Source: an uncultured Clostridia bacterium (GTDB lineage: Bacteria; Bacillota; Clostridia; Oscillospirales; Acutalibacteraceae). From it: a stretch of 64,000 bases of DNA. The DNA is taken from positions 62,001-126,000 of the forward strand of contig CALWVT010000002.1 in assembly GCA_944385055.1 (NCBI GenBank), given 5' to 3'. Each line of letters begins with the position of its first letter. The first letter of the stretch is position 1. Positions 8,206 to 17,586 of this stretch are shown here, piece after piece. The notes under the pieces were generated by a model. The model worked only from the letters and a program-made list of their open reading frames with translations. It had not been told where the DNA came from and ran no database searches. The position numbers and the translations under genes were made by a program.

Positions 8206-10500
8206 ATGTTATGTTCCAGATGTCATAAACGCCCGGCCGTGGTATTCGTCTCCTCGTCGGCAGACACAAACGGCGAGCCGCAGGGGCTGTGCCTCTCCTG
8301 CGCGAAGGAGCTGGGCATTAAGCCCGTCAACGACTTGATCGAAAAGATGGGGATTACCGACGAGCAGATGGAGGCCATGGAGGCGGAGCTCGGCCAGCTG
8401 ATGAACCCGGGCGATGAGGAAGGGGAAGGCCAGACCGGCGGCTTCGTGCCGGGGGGTGCTGCCACGTTCCCGGCCTTTCTGCAGAACGTTTTCGGCGCGC
8501 CGAAGGCGTCGGACGGCGCGCAGCAGCCGTCCGGCGGGGAGACGGGCACAAAAGACCGCCGCCGCGAAAAGCCGCGCTCGAAGCGCCGCCACTTAAACGC
8601 GTACTGCACGGACTTGACCGCCCGCGCGCGCAGCGGCAGCATCGACCGCATCATCGGCCGCGACAAGGAGCTCGACCGCGTCGTGCAGATCTTGTCCCGC
8701 CGCACGAAGAATAACCCGTGTTTAATCGGCGAGCCCGGCGTCGGCAAGACGGCCGTCGCCGAGGGCTTGGCGCTGCGCATCGCCGAGGGCAAGGTGCCCG
8801 CGCGCCTGCAGAAAAAGGAAATCCACCTGCTCGATTTGACGGCGCTCGTCGCCGGCACGCAGTTCCGCGGCCAGTTTGAAAGCCGCATCAAGGGCCTGCT
8901 CGACGAAGTCAAAGAGGAGGGCAACATCATCCTCTTTATCGACGAGGTCCACAACCTCGTCGGCACCGGCGACGCCGAGGGCAGCATGAACGCCGCCAAT
9001 ATCTTAAAGCCCGCGCTTTCCCGCGGCGAAATCCAGGTCATCGGCGCGACGACGTTTACCGAGTACCGCAAGTATATCGAGAAAGACGCCGCGCTCGAGC
9101 GCCGCTTCCAGCCCGTCACGATTGAGGAGCCGTCGATTACAGAGGCGACCGAGATCATCAAGGGCATTAAGAGCTATTACGAAAACTTCCACCGCGTGCG
9201 CGTCTCCGACGACATCGCGCGGCGCACCGTCGTGCTCGCCGAGCGGTATATCAACGACCGCTACCTGCCCGACAAGGCCATCGACCTGCTCGACGAGGCG
9301 TGCGCGTGCGCCGCTTTGCGCAACACGTCGATGACCGAGTACGACAAAATTAACACAGAGCTCGGCCGCTTGCGCCGCGAAGAGGACGACATGACCGCCG
9401 AGGGCGCGGACACCGACTACGAGGAGCTCGCGCACGTGCGCACGGACATTTCCCGCTTGGAGCAGCGCGCGGCGGACCTCGCCCCGCAGGCGCTCGGTTC
9501 CCCGGTCGAGGAGGCCGACCTCGCCCACGTCATCGAGCTGTGGACCGGCATCCCGGCCAGCCGCATCCAGGAAAGCGAGCTCAAAAAGCTCTCCCATATC
9601 GAGGAGACGCTAAACCGCCGCATCATCGGCCAGAAGGAGGCCGTCGCGGCCGTTTCCGCGGCCATCCGCCGCAGCCGCGTCCAGATCAGCCCCCGCCGCC
9701 GCCCGGCGTCGTTTATCTTCGTCGGCCCGACGGGCGTCGGCAAGACGGAACTCGTGAAAGTCCTGTCCGAAGAGCTGTTCGATAAGCCGGAGACGCTGAT
9801 TCGCCTGGACATGAGCGAATTCATGGAAAAGCACAGCGTTTCGCGCATCATCGGCTCGCCGCCCGGCTACGTCGGCTACGATGAGGCCGGCCAGGTCACC
9901 GAGAAGGTCCGCCGCCAGCCGTACAGCGTGCTGCTGTTCGACGAGATCGAGAAGGCGCACCCGGATGTCATGAACATCCTTCTGCAGATTCTCGACGAGG
10001 GCCACATCACCGACGCGCAGGGCCGCAACGTCAATTTCGAGAATACAATCCTCGTCATGACGAGCAACGCCGGCAGCACGAACAAGGAGTCCGCTTTGGG
10101 ATTCGGCAAGACGCAGCAGGACGCGACGCGCGACCGCGTGATGAAGGCGCTGTCCGATTTCCTGCGCCCCGAGTTTTTGGCGCGCGTCGATGAGATCGTT
10201 TTGTTCCGCTCGCTCGAGGAGGCGGACTTCCGCGATATCGCGCGGCTGATGCTCGACGAATACGTCGGCACGCTCAAGGAGCGCTCGATCCTGTTTACGT
10301 ATGACGACGCGGCCGTCGAATGGCTTGCGAAGCATGCGATCGGCGGGAAGAGCGGCGCGCGCGACCTGCGCAACCTGATCCGCCGCCGCGTGGAGGATGC
10401 GCTCGCCGAACAGATCATCGCCCACGCCGACCAGGGCCTGGCCGGCGTCACGCTGACGGTCCAAAATGATGAGCCCACGCTGCTCACCCTCGAGGGCTAA
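8206..10500 (+). CDS. ClpE-like ATP-dependent Clp protease ATP-binding subunit
   Basis: A 764-residue double-AAA+ unfoldase expected to feed proteins to ClpP in the cytoplasm. The N terminus carries a zinc finger with C3, C6, C29 and C32 instead of the usual Clp N domain, which is the ClpE hallmark. AAA1 has Walker A GEPGVGKTA at ~residue 176 and Walker B ILFIDEVHN. A short coiled-coil M-like stretch at ~380-430 follows. AAA2 has GPTGVGKTE at ~508, LLFDEIEKAHPD and the C-terminal D2 small domain. ATG 8206 is the only start that keeps the first zinc Cys pair. It is flanked by its own promoter and terminator. ClpC is possible as a name but the zinc finger favours ClpE. Confidence 0.9.
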   Translation: MLCSRCHKRPAVVFVSSSADTNGEPQGLCLSCAKELGIKPVNDLIEKMGITDEQMEAMEAELGQLMNPGDEEGEGQTGGFVPGGAATFPAFLQNVFGAPKASDGAQQPSGGETGTKDRRREKPRSKRRHLNAYCTDLTARARSGSIDRIIGRDKELDRVVQILSRRTKNNPCLIGEPGVGKTAVAEGLALRIAEGKVPARLQKKEIHLLDLTALVAGTQFRGQFESRIKGLLDEVKEEGNIILFIDEVHNLVGTGDAEGSMNAANILKPALSRGEIQVIGATTFTEYRKYIEKDAALERRFQPVTIEEPSITEATEIIKGIKSYYENFHRVRVSDDIARRTVVLAERYINDRYLPDKAIDLLDEACACAALRNTSMTEYDKINTELGRLRREEDDMTAEGADTDYEELAHVRTDISRLEQRAADLAPQALGSPVEEADLAHVIELWTGIPASRIQESELKKLSHIEETLNRRIIGQKEAVAAVSAAIRRSRVQISPRRRPASFIFVGPTGVGKTELVKVLSEELFDKPETLIRLDMSEFMEKHSVSRIIGSPPGYVGYDEAGQVTEKVRRQPYSVLLFDEIEKAHPDVMNILLQILDEGHITDAQGRNVNFENTILVMTSNAGSTNKESALGFGKTQQDATRDRVMKALSDFLRPEFLARVDEIVLFRSLEEADFRDIARLMLDEYVGTLKERSILFTYDDAAVEWLAKHAIGGKSGARDLRNLIRRRVEDALAEQIIAHADQGLAGVTLTVQNDEPTLLTLEG

Positions 10501-10524
10501 AGCGCTTAAACGCAAAAAACGAAT

Positions 10525-10575
10525 GTCCCGCCATCGGTCCCAAAAAGGAAGGCCGGCGGCGGGACTTTTTGTTTT
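10525..10575 (+). terminator. Rho-independent terminator after the clpE-like gene
   Basis: GTCCCGCC (10525-10532) pairs with GGCGGGAC (10558-10565), followed by TTTTTGTTTT. Confidence 0.85.
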
Positions 10576-10611
10576 GAAGGGAGATTTTTCCGTCCCGTCT
10601 CGCCGGACCGA

Positions 10612-10640
10612 TTGACTTCTCCCAAAATTCGGTATAGAGT
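10612..10640 (+). promoter_or_regulatory. Probable promoter of the DUF1275 gene
   Basis: TTGACT at 10612-10617 lies before TATAGA (10633, 15-base spacer) or TAGAGT (10635, 17-base spacer), about 45 bases ahead of the start codon. Confidence 0.5.
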
Positions 10641-10683
10641 AAGCGCGGACGTCCCAAAGCGGGCGAAAAGCAAAGGTGATTGG

Positions 10684-11409
10684 ATGATGAAATCGGAAGA
10701 ACCCCAGCAGACGCAGTACCTCGCCTGTGAGCGCCGCAGCATCTACGCGCTGCTCATGCTCAGCGCCGGGATGATGGGGGCCTATACGTTTACGCTGCGC
10801 GGCGGCATCTTCTGCAACGCGCAGACGGCGAATGTCGTGCTGATGGCGATTGCTTTCGGCGAAGGGAAGCTCGGGGAAGGGGCGTATTACCTGATCCCGA
10901 TCTCGGCGTACTGCCTGGGCGCCGTGCTGTCGGAAGCGCTGCCGTCCCCGGTCAAAAAGCTCGGCTTTCTGCGCTGGGATACGTACCTGATGGCTTTTGA
11001 GGCCGCCGCATTTTTCTGCATCGGCTGGATTCCCTTGTCCGTGCCGGACCATGTTGTGCAGGTGCTCATCAATTTCATCGCCTCGATGCAGTACAATACG
11101 TTCCGGCAGATGGAAGGGGTGCCGATGTCGACGACGTTCTGCACGAACCACATCCGCCAGGTCGGCATCGCGCTGGCCAAGACGATCCGCAAGCATAACC
11201 CCGCCGACGCGCGGCGCGGCTTGGCGCATCTGGGCATGATTTTGTGCTTCTTCGCCGGCGGCTGGGCCTTGACGCTGTTCGGCGAGCCGCTGGGCGCGAA
11301 AGCCATCTGGCTTGCCCTCCTGCCGACGGGCATCGTGTTGGGCAGATTGATTCACGCCGACTTAGTCGAGGAACCGGGCCTGCTTTGGAGAAAGCCCTCC
11401 GGCCATTGA
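10684..11409 (+). CDS. DUF1275 (YoaK-like) membrane protein
   Basis: A 241-residue protein with six predicted membrane helices. The first hydrophobic stretch contains AGMMGAYTFTLRGGIFCNAQTANVV-type residues: the glycine-rich turn followed by TxN is the recurrent DUF1275 feature. A second conserved region around MQYNTFR and the following TTFCTNH is also typical. The family occurs widely in bacteria; no transport substrate has been assigned with confidence. Start 10684 (ATGATG) follows AAAGGTGAT at 10671. An upstream in-frame codon at 10612 overlaps the promoter and is rejected. Single-gene unit between two terminators. Confidence 0.82.
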   Translation: MMKSEEPQQTQYLACERRSIYALLMLSAGMMGAYTFTLRGGIFCNAQTANVVLMAIAFGEGKLGEGAYYLIPISAYCLGAVLSEALPSPVKKLGFLRWDTYLMAFEAAAFFCIGWIPLSVPDHVVQVLINFIASMQYNTFRQMEGVPMSTTFCTNHIRQVGIALAKTIRKHNPADARRGLAHLGMILCFFAGGWALTLFGEPLGAKAIWLALLPTGIVLGRLIHADLVEEPGLLWRKPSGH

Positions 11410-11453
11410 GCCGGCCTGCGGCGCCCCCTAAATGATAAAGAAAATAAAGGAAA

Positions 11454-11492
11454 CGGCCGTCCGGATCCATAGCCCCGGACGGCCGCTTTTTG
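11454..11492 (+). terminator. Rho-independent terminator between convergent genes
   Basis: CGGCCGTCCGG (11454-11464) pairs perfectly with CCGGACGGCCG (11475-11485), then a T-rich run. It ends the DUF1275 transcript facing the HAD gene on the other strand. Confidence 0.85.
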
Positions 11493-11556
11493 TTTTTTGA
11501 TTTCATCATGATAAAAGAGGACGAAAACGCCCCGATGCTCGCCCGCCTGGGGGCCT

Positions 11557-12384
11557 TCAGCCCTTTTTCGGCTGTTTGCCGGGCGCGCGGGAGGGCGTTT
11601 GCCCGTCGAGAAGGCCGAGCACCTCCATCGCATACGCAATGCCGTCTTCGTCGATCGGCTTTGTCACGAAGTCGGCGGCTTTTTTCACTTCCGGGATTGC
11701 ATTTCCCATCGCGACGCTCCACCCCGCCGCGGAAAACAGCTCCAAATCGTTCGAGCTGTCCCCGAACACGACCACCTGTTCCGGCACAAAGCCGTAATAG
11801 TCACACAGCCGCCGCATGCCGTCCGCCTTCGAGAGATGGTACGGCACAATGTCGGCGCCCTCGCTGTGCGCGAACGGGAGGACCGACAGGGCCGGGAACG
11901 CCTGTTGCAGCCGCGCGGCGTCTTCGGCCGGCCCTAAGAGCACGAGCGCCGAAATCTCCGTTTTCAGCAGTTCTTCCGCCGGCAGGATGCGCTCCGGCGG
12001 CGCGTAAATCCCCTTTTGAAAGACGTTTCGCAGCGCTTTTTCGTTCGTCGTATAGTACGTCGTGCCCACCTGGCAGCCGACGCACAGCCCTCTTTCCGAC
12101 GCAAAGGCCACGACGCGCGCCAATACGTCCTTCGGCCACGAAAATTGGCACAAAAGCGACCCCTCCGCGAGCACGCGCGCGCCGTTCATATGGATTAAGG
12201 CGTCGGGCTTGACCGTTTCCATGCCGTAAAGGCTGTCGGGCAGGCGCATGTCGCGCCCGGTCGCAATTGCAATTTTCCAAAACGGCCGCGCCCGTTCGAT
12301 GGCCTCCAACGCGCTTTGCGGGATTTTCCCGGTCGCATGGTCCAACAGCGTGCGGTCGTAGTCAAAACATAACAGTCCCTGCAT
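11557..12384 (-). CDS. HAD superfamily hydrolase, Cof type
   Basis: A 275-residue cytoplasmic phosphatase of the Cof/HAD-IIB class, which hydrolyses sugar phosphates and related metabolites. HAD motif I is near the N terminus (FDYDRTLL, catalytic D8/D10), motif II is the ATGRD region, and motif IV is VVFGDSSNDLELF. A large cap domain lies between. The ATG at 12384 follows AAAGGGAGC on the minus strand. The open frame runs on upstream to 12861, but that region lies inside the neighbouring gene. Substrate unknown. It shares orientation with the gene upstream, from which a terminator separates it. Confidence 0.9.
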   Translation of the reverse strand: MQGLLCFDYDRTLLDHATGKIPQSALEAIERARPFWKIAIATGRDMRLPDSLYGMETVKPDALIHMNGARVLAEGSLLCQFSWPKDVLARVVAFASERGLCVGCQVGTTYYTTNEKALRNVFQKGIYAPPERILPAEELLKTEISALVLLGPAEDAARLQQAFPALSVLPFAHSEGADIVPYHLSKADGMRRLCDYYGFVPEQVVVFGDSSNDLELFSAAGWSVAMGNAIPEVKKAADFVTKPIDEDGIAYAMEVLGLLDGQTPSRAPGKQPKKG

Positions 12385-12429
12385 CGATTGTCTGCGCTCC
12401 CTTTGCTTTGTCTCAATCAGATTGAAAAA

Positions 12430-12463
12430 ATAAAAATAAAAAAGCGGGCCCAAACGCCCGCTT
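12430..12463 (-). terminator. Terminator of the 342-residue unknown gene
   Basis: AAGCGGGC (12442-12449) and GCCCGCTT (12456-12463) form an 8-bp stem with a six-base loop. On the minus strand it is followed by a long T-rich stretch (12421-12441). Confidence 0.8.
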
Positions 12464-12473
12464 CCCTTCGCCT

Positions 12474-13502
12474 TTACGATTCCTCCGCTTCCAGCAGCCG
12501 GTCGCCCAAAAGCGCCTCCCACTGCGAGAGCGTCTGCGGCCGGATGTGCCACGATTGGGGGAACGGCCCGGGCCGCCCGTCCGGCGCTTCCAGCGTCCCT
12601 TTGCCCGCCTCCGACGAGATGATGTCGTCGATGTAGGCGAGGTCGGAGAAAAAGTCGATGTAGAGCACCGGCGTCTTCGGTTCGCGGCGCGCGTGCAGCA
12701 CGAACGCGCACACGTCCTCCTGCGCTTTCGGCGGGCAGTGCTCGTGCGCCTGCAGGAATAGAAACGGCGCGTGCGCGGCGTTCGCCTCCTGCGCGGGCCG
12801 GCCGCTTTCGATCTCCGGCACATCCTGCTCGCGGTACGGGTAGACGGCGCCGTAAAGGCACTGGGCGGCGTCAAGCACCTGCGCCTTCTGCGCAAACCCC
12901 GGCGCCCGCATGTCCAGCAGCACGAACGTGTTCTTCACTTCCTGCAAAAGCGGCGCTAACCCCTCCTTGACGCCGGCAGGGGAGAGGAACAGTAAAAACG
13001 CGCAGCTGCGGTTTTTCTGCAGCAGCGGCCGCAGAAGCGTCGGGTCAAACCCCGGCGGGCAGAACAGCATGAAGCTGTAAAGCCCCTGCCCCCGCGCAAA
13101 GTCGATGATCTGCTGCCAGCGCGAAAGGCACGCTTCCTGCCCCGCCTCGAGCGCAAACAAAAGTGTCCACGGCACGTTGCGCCCGGTCTCGTGCTCGATG
13201 CGGCGCACCGTTTTCGCCCCCTGCGTCCAGCCGTTGTAGATTAAGTTCATGCCGAACGTCTTTAAGAGCTTCCGGTCCACATGCCGCACCAGGTTCGTAA
13301 TCAGGTCATAGTACGGGCTTTCGTTGTTGTGCAGAAGCTCTCCAAAAATATCAAAAAAATAACGCTGGAACCGTCCCTTCGCGAAAAAGGTCCCCAGATC
13401 GATCAGCTGCCGGATGCTTCGCTTTGGGTCCCGCGCGATGTCGTTGAGCCCTTTGTCCACCGCGGTGCCGATCAGCGTCCGCGTCATCGCCTCCGATTTC
13501 AA
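12474..13502 (-). CDS. Protein of unknown function, 342 residues
   Basis: I do not recognise this family. The protein has no signal peptide or clear membrane helix. It alternates hydrophobic strands with helices (YSFMLFCPPGFDP, AFLLFLSPAGVKEG, NTFVLLDMRAPGF, PVLYIDFFSDLAYIDDII), suggesting an alpha/beta barrel or Rossmann-type fold. Before this comes a helical N-terminal region (residues 1-110). It has a few scattered cysteines but no CxxxCxxC cluster, so it is not an obvious radical SAM enzyme. An internal ATG at residue 6 is an alternative start. It is a single-gene unit with its own terminator. Confidence 0.7.
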   Translation of the reverse strand: MKSEAMTRTLIGTAVDKGLNDIARDPKRSIRQLIDLGTFFAKGRFQRYFFDIFGELLHNNESPYYDLITNLVRHVDRKLLKTFGMNLIYNGWTQGAKTVRRIEHETGRNVPWTLLFALEAGQEACLSRWQQIIDFARGQGLYSFMLFCPPGFDPTLLRPLLQKNRSCAFLLFLSPAGVKEGLAPLLQEVKNTFVLLDMRAPGFAQKAQVLDAAQCLYGAVYPYREQDVPEIESGRPAQEANAAHAPFLFLQAHEHCPPKAQEDVCAFVLHARREPKTPVLYIDFFSDLAYIDDIISSEAGKGTLEAPDGRPGPFPQSWHIRPQTLSQWEALLGDRLLEAEES

Positions 13503-13742
13503 GCCATCACCTTCCCCGGTCTCTTTCTAAAATCCCCCGATGAAAATCTCCAAACGGATGCCGCCGGCCCGTTGCGTGTACATACGCCCGCCGCGGCGCA
13601 GAATTTCACATTCTGATCCCTTCCACTATAGTACAAATGCGCCCCCGAATGAATAGACAATGCCGGGAGTTTGTCGGAAAAGTGGACGAAAGCTTTTAGA
13701 TGTCGTGTTTTCCGAAACCGTTTGAAAGCGGCAAAAAAGCAT

Positions 13743-13771
13743 TTGTCAAACGCCTCTTTTTCTGTTATGCT
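13743..13771 (+). promoter_or_regulatory. SigmaA-type promoter of the degV-like gene
   Basis: TTGTCA (13743-13748), 17-base spacer, TATGCT (13766-13771), 46 bases before the start codon. The 315-base intergenic region 13503-13817 otherwise holds only an AT-rich block near 13620-13640 that could serve the minus-strand gene. Confidence 0.65.
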
Positions 13772-13817
13772 ATAGACATAGAGAACCGGCAGAAATCGCA
13801 AAAGGAGCGAACCCAAT

Positions 13818-14702
13818 ATGGAAAATTATGTGCTGTTTACGGATGCGACCGCGGAGCTTGGCCGCGAGATGGCCGAACAATTGGACGTCCGGGTAATCCC
13901 GATGCCCCTCGACTTAGACGGGACGCCGTATGAGTTTTCGTATTTTGACGACCGCTTTTCCGTCTCCTTTTTTTACAATGCGATGCGTGCGGGGAAATTT
14001 GCCCACACCTCCCAGATTAACGAGGAGACGTACCGCGCGTATCTCGAAGCCCCGTTAAAAGAGGGGAAGGACGTCTTATATTTGTGCTTTACCTCGGGCC
14101 TAAGCGGCACAATCCAGGCGGCCCAGCGCTGCGTGGAGGCGCTGCAAAGGGCCTACCCCGAGCGGCGCATCCGCTGCATCGATACGCTGTGCGCGTCCGT
14201 CGGCCAGCTTTTGCTCGTCTATCAAGCCGCCCTGCGCCGGCAAAACGGCATGGACTATGAGGCGCTCGCTGGATGGGTCGAGGAGCATAAGCAGCGCGTC
14301 TGCCACTGCTTTAAGGTCGATGACCTCGACCACCTGCGCCGCGGCGGCCGGATTTCCGCGACGACCGCCGTCGTCGGCTCCGCGCTCCAGATTAAGCCGA
14401 TCCTCGTCGTCGACTACGAGGGGAAGCTCCAGACAATCGCGAAGTGCCGCGGCAAAAAGCGCGCCCAGCAGTTCTTGCTCGACAGCATGGCGAAATTCGC
14501 GCTCCCGGCGGAAAACGACACGATCGTCATCGGCCACGGCGACACGCCCGCGGAGGCCGAGGAGCTCGCGCAGGCGGTCAAACAGCGCTTCCCCTACGTC
14601 CAGAAGATTCTGACCGTGCCCATCGGCCCGATCATCGGCGCCCACGTCGGCCCCGGCATGCTCGCGCTCATTTTCTTCGGCACGTCGAAAGTCTGCAAGT
14701 AA
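13818..14702 (+). CDS. DegV family fatty-acid-binding protein
   Basis: A 294-residue member of the DegV family, two-domain proteins that bind a fatty acid (FakB-like) and can present it to the FakA kinase for phospholipid synthesis. Family landmarks are the N-terminal FTDATAELG, the TSQINEETY segment, the loop FTSGLSGTIQAA that lines the acyl pocket, the helix DHLRRGGRIS and the C-terminal IGPIIGAHVGPGMLA. Start ATG 13818 follows AAAGGAGCG. No fakA gene is adjacent, so a role in exogenous fatty-acid use is inferred from the family only. Confidence 0.92.
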   Translation: MENYVLFTDATAELGREMAEQLDVRVIPMPLDLDGTPYEFSYFDDRFSVSFFYNAMRAGKFAHTSQINEETYRAYLEAPLKEGKDVLYLCFTSGLSGTIQAAQRCVEALQRAYPERRIRCIDTLCASVGQLLLVYQAALRRQNGMDYEALAGWVEEHKQRVCHCFKVDDLDHLRRGGRISATTAVVGSALQIKPILVVDYEGKLQTIAKCRGKKRAQQFLLDSMAKFALPAENDTIVIGHGDTPAEAEELAQAVKQRFPYVQKILTVPIGPIIGAHVGPGMLALIFFGTSKVCK

Positions 14703-14758
14703 CCCGTCTATTCTAAAAATACTTTATAAAAATAAAATCTAAAAATCATAAAAAACGC

Positions 14759-14806
14759 GAAAGCGGCCCGCTGCTCCGGTTTTGCCGGGGAGGGGCCGCT
14801 TTTTTC
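14759..14806 (+). terminator. Bidirectional terminator between degV-like and DUF4250 genes
   Basis: AAGCGGCCC (14761-14769) pairs with GGGCCGCTT (14793-14801). T-rich on the plus strand; A-rich upstream sequence also serves the minus strand. Confidence 0.8.
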
Positions 14807-14814
14807 CGCTTCGT

Positions 14815-14991
14815 TTATACGAATTGATTTTGCGTTTCTGCATATCGATAATTGAGCGCCGCGAGCTTTTCGCACAGCGCCGCGGGTTCTACATCGTATG
14901 CGCTGCAGAAAGCGTCGAGCGATGCGTATTCGTCGCGCAGCTTCGTGTTGACAAAGCTCAGTAAAATCACCGGGTCTTGGGGCAGGTCCAT
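14815..14991 (-). CDS. DUF4250 domain protein (58 residues)
   Basis: A small gene of 58 codons plus stop. The translated protein begins [20 protein letters not shown] and ends AETQNQFV, matching the DUF4250 pattern: a leading DPVxLLSFVNxKLRD block, a helical middle and a terminal NQF(V). No biochemical function is known. The ATG at 14991 is preceded on the minus strand by AAAGGAGG with good spacing. A promoter lies at 15031-15059. Confidence 0.85.
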   Translation of the reverse strand: MDLPQDPVILLSFVNTKLRDEYASLDAFCSAYDVEPAALCEKLAALNYRYAETQNQFV

Positions 14992-15030
14992 GTTCGAAAG
15001 CCTCCTTTTGTGATGGTCGTTTTCTTTTGC

Positions 15031-15059
15031 AGTATACGCGTTTGCCGCCGGAAAAGCAA
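15031..15059 (-). promoter_or_regulatory. Promoter of the DUF4250 gene
   Basis: On the minus strand TTGCTT (15059-15054), 17-base spacer, TATACT (15036-15031), 40 bases before the start codon. Confidence 0.6.
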
Positions 15060-15155
15060 GCCCCCGGGCGGCGGCCCCTTTCGAAAAGCCCCGGTATTTT
15101 ACTTTTTCACACGAAAAAACAAAAGAAAAATATTTCAGAAATCATCGAAAATCTA

Positions 15156-15184
15156 TTTACATTCTATAAAAGAGGCGCTATAAT
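15156..15184 (+). promoter_or_regulatory. hppA: Strong sigmaA-type promoter of hppA
   Basis: TTTACA (15156-15161), 17-base spacer, consensus TATAAT (15179-15184). It overlaps an upstream in-frame ATG at 15183, so that ATG cannot be the start on this transcript. This supports ATG 15249. Confidence 0.8.
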
Positions 15185-15248
15185 GACGGAAGAAGAAATC
15201 TTTATCCCTCCGGCATCCATCCGGAAAACAGAAAGGCAGGAGATTCGT

Positions 15249-17372
15249 ATGCTCACCGTACTCGCACCGATCGGCTCGGTCATTGCGCTTTTGTATGCGG
15301 TGTTCCTGGCGCACCGCGTCAAGAAATCGGACGAAGGCACCGAGCGGATGCGGAAAATTTCACAGGCCGTCCGCCGCGGCGCCAATGCGTATTTAAAGCG
15401 CCAGTATGCGGGCGTGGCCATTTTCTTCGTCGTGATGTTTGTGGTCCTGTTCATCATGGCGGGGTTTGGGCTTTTGACGTACTTTGTGCCGTTTGCGTTC
15501 GTGACCGGCGGCTTCTTCTCGGGCCTTTCCGGTTTCATCGGCATGCGGATTGCCACAGCGGCCAACGCAAGGACCGCGCACGCGGCGCAGAATAGCCTGA
15601 ATTCCGGCTTAAAGATTGCGTTTTCGGCCGGCGGCGTCATGGGCTTCGTCGTGGTCGGCTTAGGGCTTCTCGATATTTCGTTCTGGTTTTTCTTCCTGCG
15701 CTGGTTTTACTCCGACCCGTCGCACCTGGCCTTGGCTGCCGGCGCGACGGCCGCCGAGATAGAGGCCGCGCAGGTGCAGGCCATCACGAGCGCGATGCTG
15801 ACGTTCGGCATGGGCGCCTCGAGCATGGCGCTGTTCGCGCGTGTCGGCGGCGGCATCTTCACGAAGGCGGCCGACGTGGGCGCGGATTTGGTCGGCAAGG
15901 TCGAAGTCGGCATCCCCGAGGACGACCCGCGCAACCCGGCCGTCATCGCGGACAACGTCGGCGATAACGTCGGCGACGTCGCGGGCATGGGCGCGGATTT
16001 GTATGAGTCGTACGTCGGCTCGATCATCTCGACGGCAGCACTCGCCGTCGCGGCCGGCCACGGCTTCTCCGGCGTCTCCATCCCGATGGCCATGGCGGCG
16101 GTCGGCATCGTCGCGTCGATTATCGGCTCTTTGTTCGTCAAGACGAAGGAGGGCGCCACGCAGAAAAACCTTTTGTCGGCTTTGCGCCGCGGCACGTGGA
16201 TTGCCGCCGTTTTGATTGCGGTCATCGCGTTCCCGCTCGTCTGGTTCGGCTTAGGGCCTGACCAGATCGGCCGGTACGGCGCCGTGCTGTCGGGCCTTGT
16301 CGCGGGCGTTTTCATCGGCGTCTTTACCGAATATTACACGAGTGATTCCTATAAGCCGCTCAAAAAGCTCGCGGAATCGAGCAAAACGGGCGCAGCAACC
16401 GTCATCATCGACGGATTAAGCCTCGGCATGAAATCGACGCTCGCCCCGGTCATCATCGTGGCCGTCTCCATTCTCGTCAGCTACTTCTGCTCGGGCGGCG
16501 CTTCGTCCTATTCGGACGGCCTTTACGGCATCGGCCTTTCGGCGGTCGGCATGCTCGCAACGCTGGGCATCACGCTCGCGACGGACGCCTACGGCCCCGT
16601 GGCGGACAACGCCGGCGGCATCGCCGAAATGGCGGAGCTCGGCGACGAGGTGCGGGAGCGCACGGACGCGCTCGACAGCCTCGGCAACACGACCGCGGCG
16701 ACCGGCAAGGGCTTCGCAATCGGTTCGGCGGCCCTGACGGCGCTGGCTTTGATCGCCTCCTACATCAGCGAGGTGCAGGTGCGCGACGCGAACTTCGTGT
16801 TTGACCTGTCGATTACGAACCCGGCCGTCCTCGTCGGCCTGCTTGTCGGCGCGGCGCTGCCGTTCCTATTCGCCGCCTTGACGATGTCCGCGGTCGGCAA
16901 GGCCGCGCAGAGCATCGTCGTCGAGGTGCGCCGGCAGTTCCGGGAAATCAAGGGCCTCCTGCAGGGCAAGGCGGAGCCGGACTATGAAAAATGTGTCGAT
17001 TTGTGCATGCGTTCCGCCCAGCATGAAATGCTCGCACCGGCCTTAATTGCCGTCGTCGCGCCGGTCTTGGTCGGCGTCATCCTCGGCGTCAACGGCGTGT
17101 GCGGCATGCTCGCGGGCGCGACGGCCTGCGGCTTTATCCTGGCCGTCATGATGGCGAATTCCGGCGGCGCGTGGGACAACGCCAAAAAGTACATCGAGGC
17201 CGGCAACTTCGGCGGCAAGGGCAGCGACTGCCACAAGGCCGCGGTCGTCGGCGACACCGTCGGCGATCCGTTTAAGGATACGTCCGGCCCGTCGATCAAC
17301 ATCTTAATTAAGCTGCTCTCGATGGTCTCCATCGTGTTCTGCGGCCTGACGATGGCGGTGCACCTGTTCTAA
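15249..17372 (+). CDS. hppA: Membrane-bound K+-dependent-type (probably Na+-pumping) pyrophosphatase
   Basis: A 707-residue, ~16-helix ion pump that hydrolyses pyrophosphate and exports Na+ and/or H+. The diagnostic loops are present: [11 protein letters not shown] with [20 protein letters not shown] (substrate/Mg2+ ligands), [16 protein letters not shown] and [15 protein letters not shown]. The K+-site segment reads [10 protein letters not shown]. Alanine here is the K+-dependent signature, where lysine marks K+-independent H+ pumps. K+-dependent forms are mostly Na+ pumps, so Na+ transport is inferred. Start chosen at ATG 15249 after GGCAGGAG because the promoter excludes the upstream ATG. 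Single-gene unit with its own terminator. Confidence 0.93.
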   Translation: MLTVLAPIGSVIALLYAVFLAHRVKKSDEGTERMRKISQAVRRGANAYLKRQYAGVAIFFVVMFVVLFIMAGFGLLTYFVPFAFVTGGFFSGLSGFIGMRIATAANARTAHAAQNSLNSGLKIAFSAGGVMGFVVVGLGLLDISFWFFFLRWFYSDPSHLALAAGATAAEIEAAQVQAITSAMLTFGMGASSMALFARVGGGIFTKAADVGADLVGKVEVGIPEDDPRNPAVIADNVGDNVGDVAGMGADLYESYVGSIISTAALAVAAGHGFSGVSIPMAMAAVGIVASIIGSLFVKTKEGATQKNLLSALRRGTWIAAVLIAVIAFPLVWFGLGPDQIGRYGAVLSGLVAGVFIGVFTEYYTSDSYKPLKKLAESSKTGAATVIIDGLSLGMKSTLAPVIIVAVSILVSYFCSGGASSYSDGLYGIGLSAVGMLATLGITLATDAYGPVADNAGGIAEMAELGDEVRERTDALDSLGNTTAATGKGFAIGSAALTALALIASYISEVQVRDANFVFDLSITNPAVLVGLLVGAALPFLFAALTMSAVGKAAQSIVVEVRRQFREIKGLLQGKAEPDYEKCVDLCMRSAQHEMLAPALIAVVAPVLVGVILGVNGVCGMLAGATACGFILAVMMANSGGAWDNAKKYIEAGNFGGKGSDCHKAAVVGDTVGDPFKDTSGPSINILIKLLSMVSIVFCGLTMAVHLF

Positions 17373-17414
17373 TTTTCGCTTACTCCTTTTGTTCTCTTAT
17401 CTTCTTAAGATCGC

Positions 17415-17457
17415 ACGGTGGCGCTTCGGGGGTTCCCGGGGCGCCGCCGCCTTTTTG
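17415..17457 (+). terminator. Terminator after hppA
   Basis: A GC-rich inverted repeat beginning GGTGGCGC (from 17418) and ending GCGCCGCC (to about 17451) is followed by TTTTT. The remaining gap to 17587 is AT-rich and contains TATGCT (17534) as a possible -10 without a good -35. Confidence 0.7.
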
Positions 17458-17586
17458 TGCGCTTTTCGAAAATCTAACACAATTTTAACGAGAATTTTAC
17501 GAAAACTGTCTATCTCCTCCGCCCCGGATTTGCTATGCTATTAAACTGGGAGACGTATAGATTCCGGAAAAAGGAGGCATTTGTTT

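Noticed and set aside
9610..11355. A 581-codon open frame on the minus strand
   Set aside because: It lies antisense to the ClpE-like and DUF1275 genes, is Arg/Ala-rich and resembles no protein family; it is a shadow of GC-rich codon bias.
12385..12861. Upstream extension of the HAD phosphatase frame
   Set aside because: The extra residues are antisense-style Arg/Ala sequence overlapping the neighbouring gene and its terminator; HAD motif I follows directly after the ATG at 12384.
15183..15248. Longer N terminus for the pyrophosphatase from ATG 15183
   Set aside because: That ATG overlaps the consensus TATAAT box of a well-spaced promoter and has no ribosome binding site; ATG 15249 has one and gives the normal N terminus.
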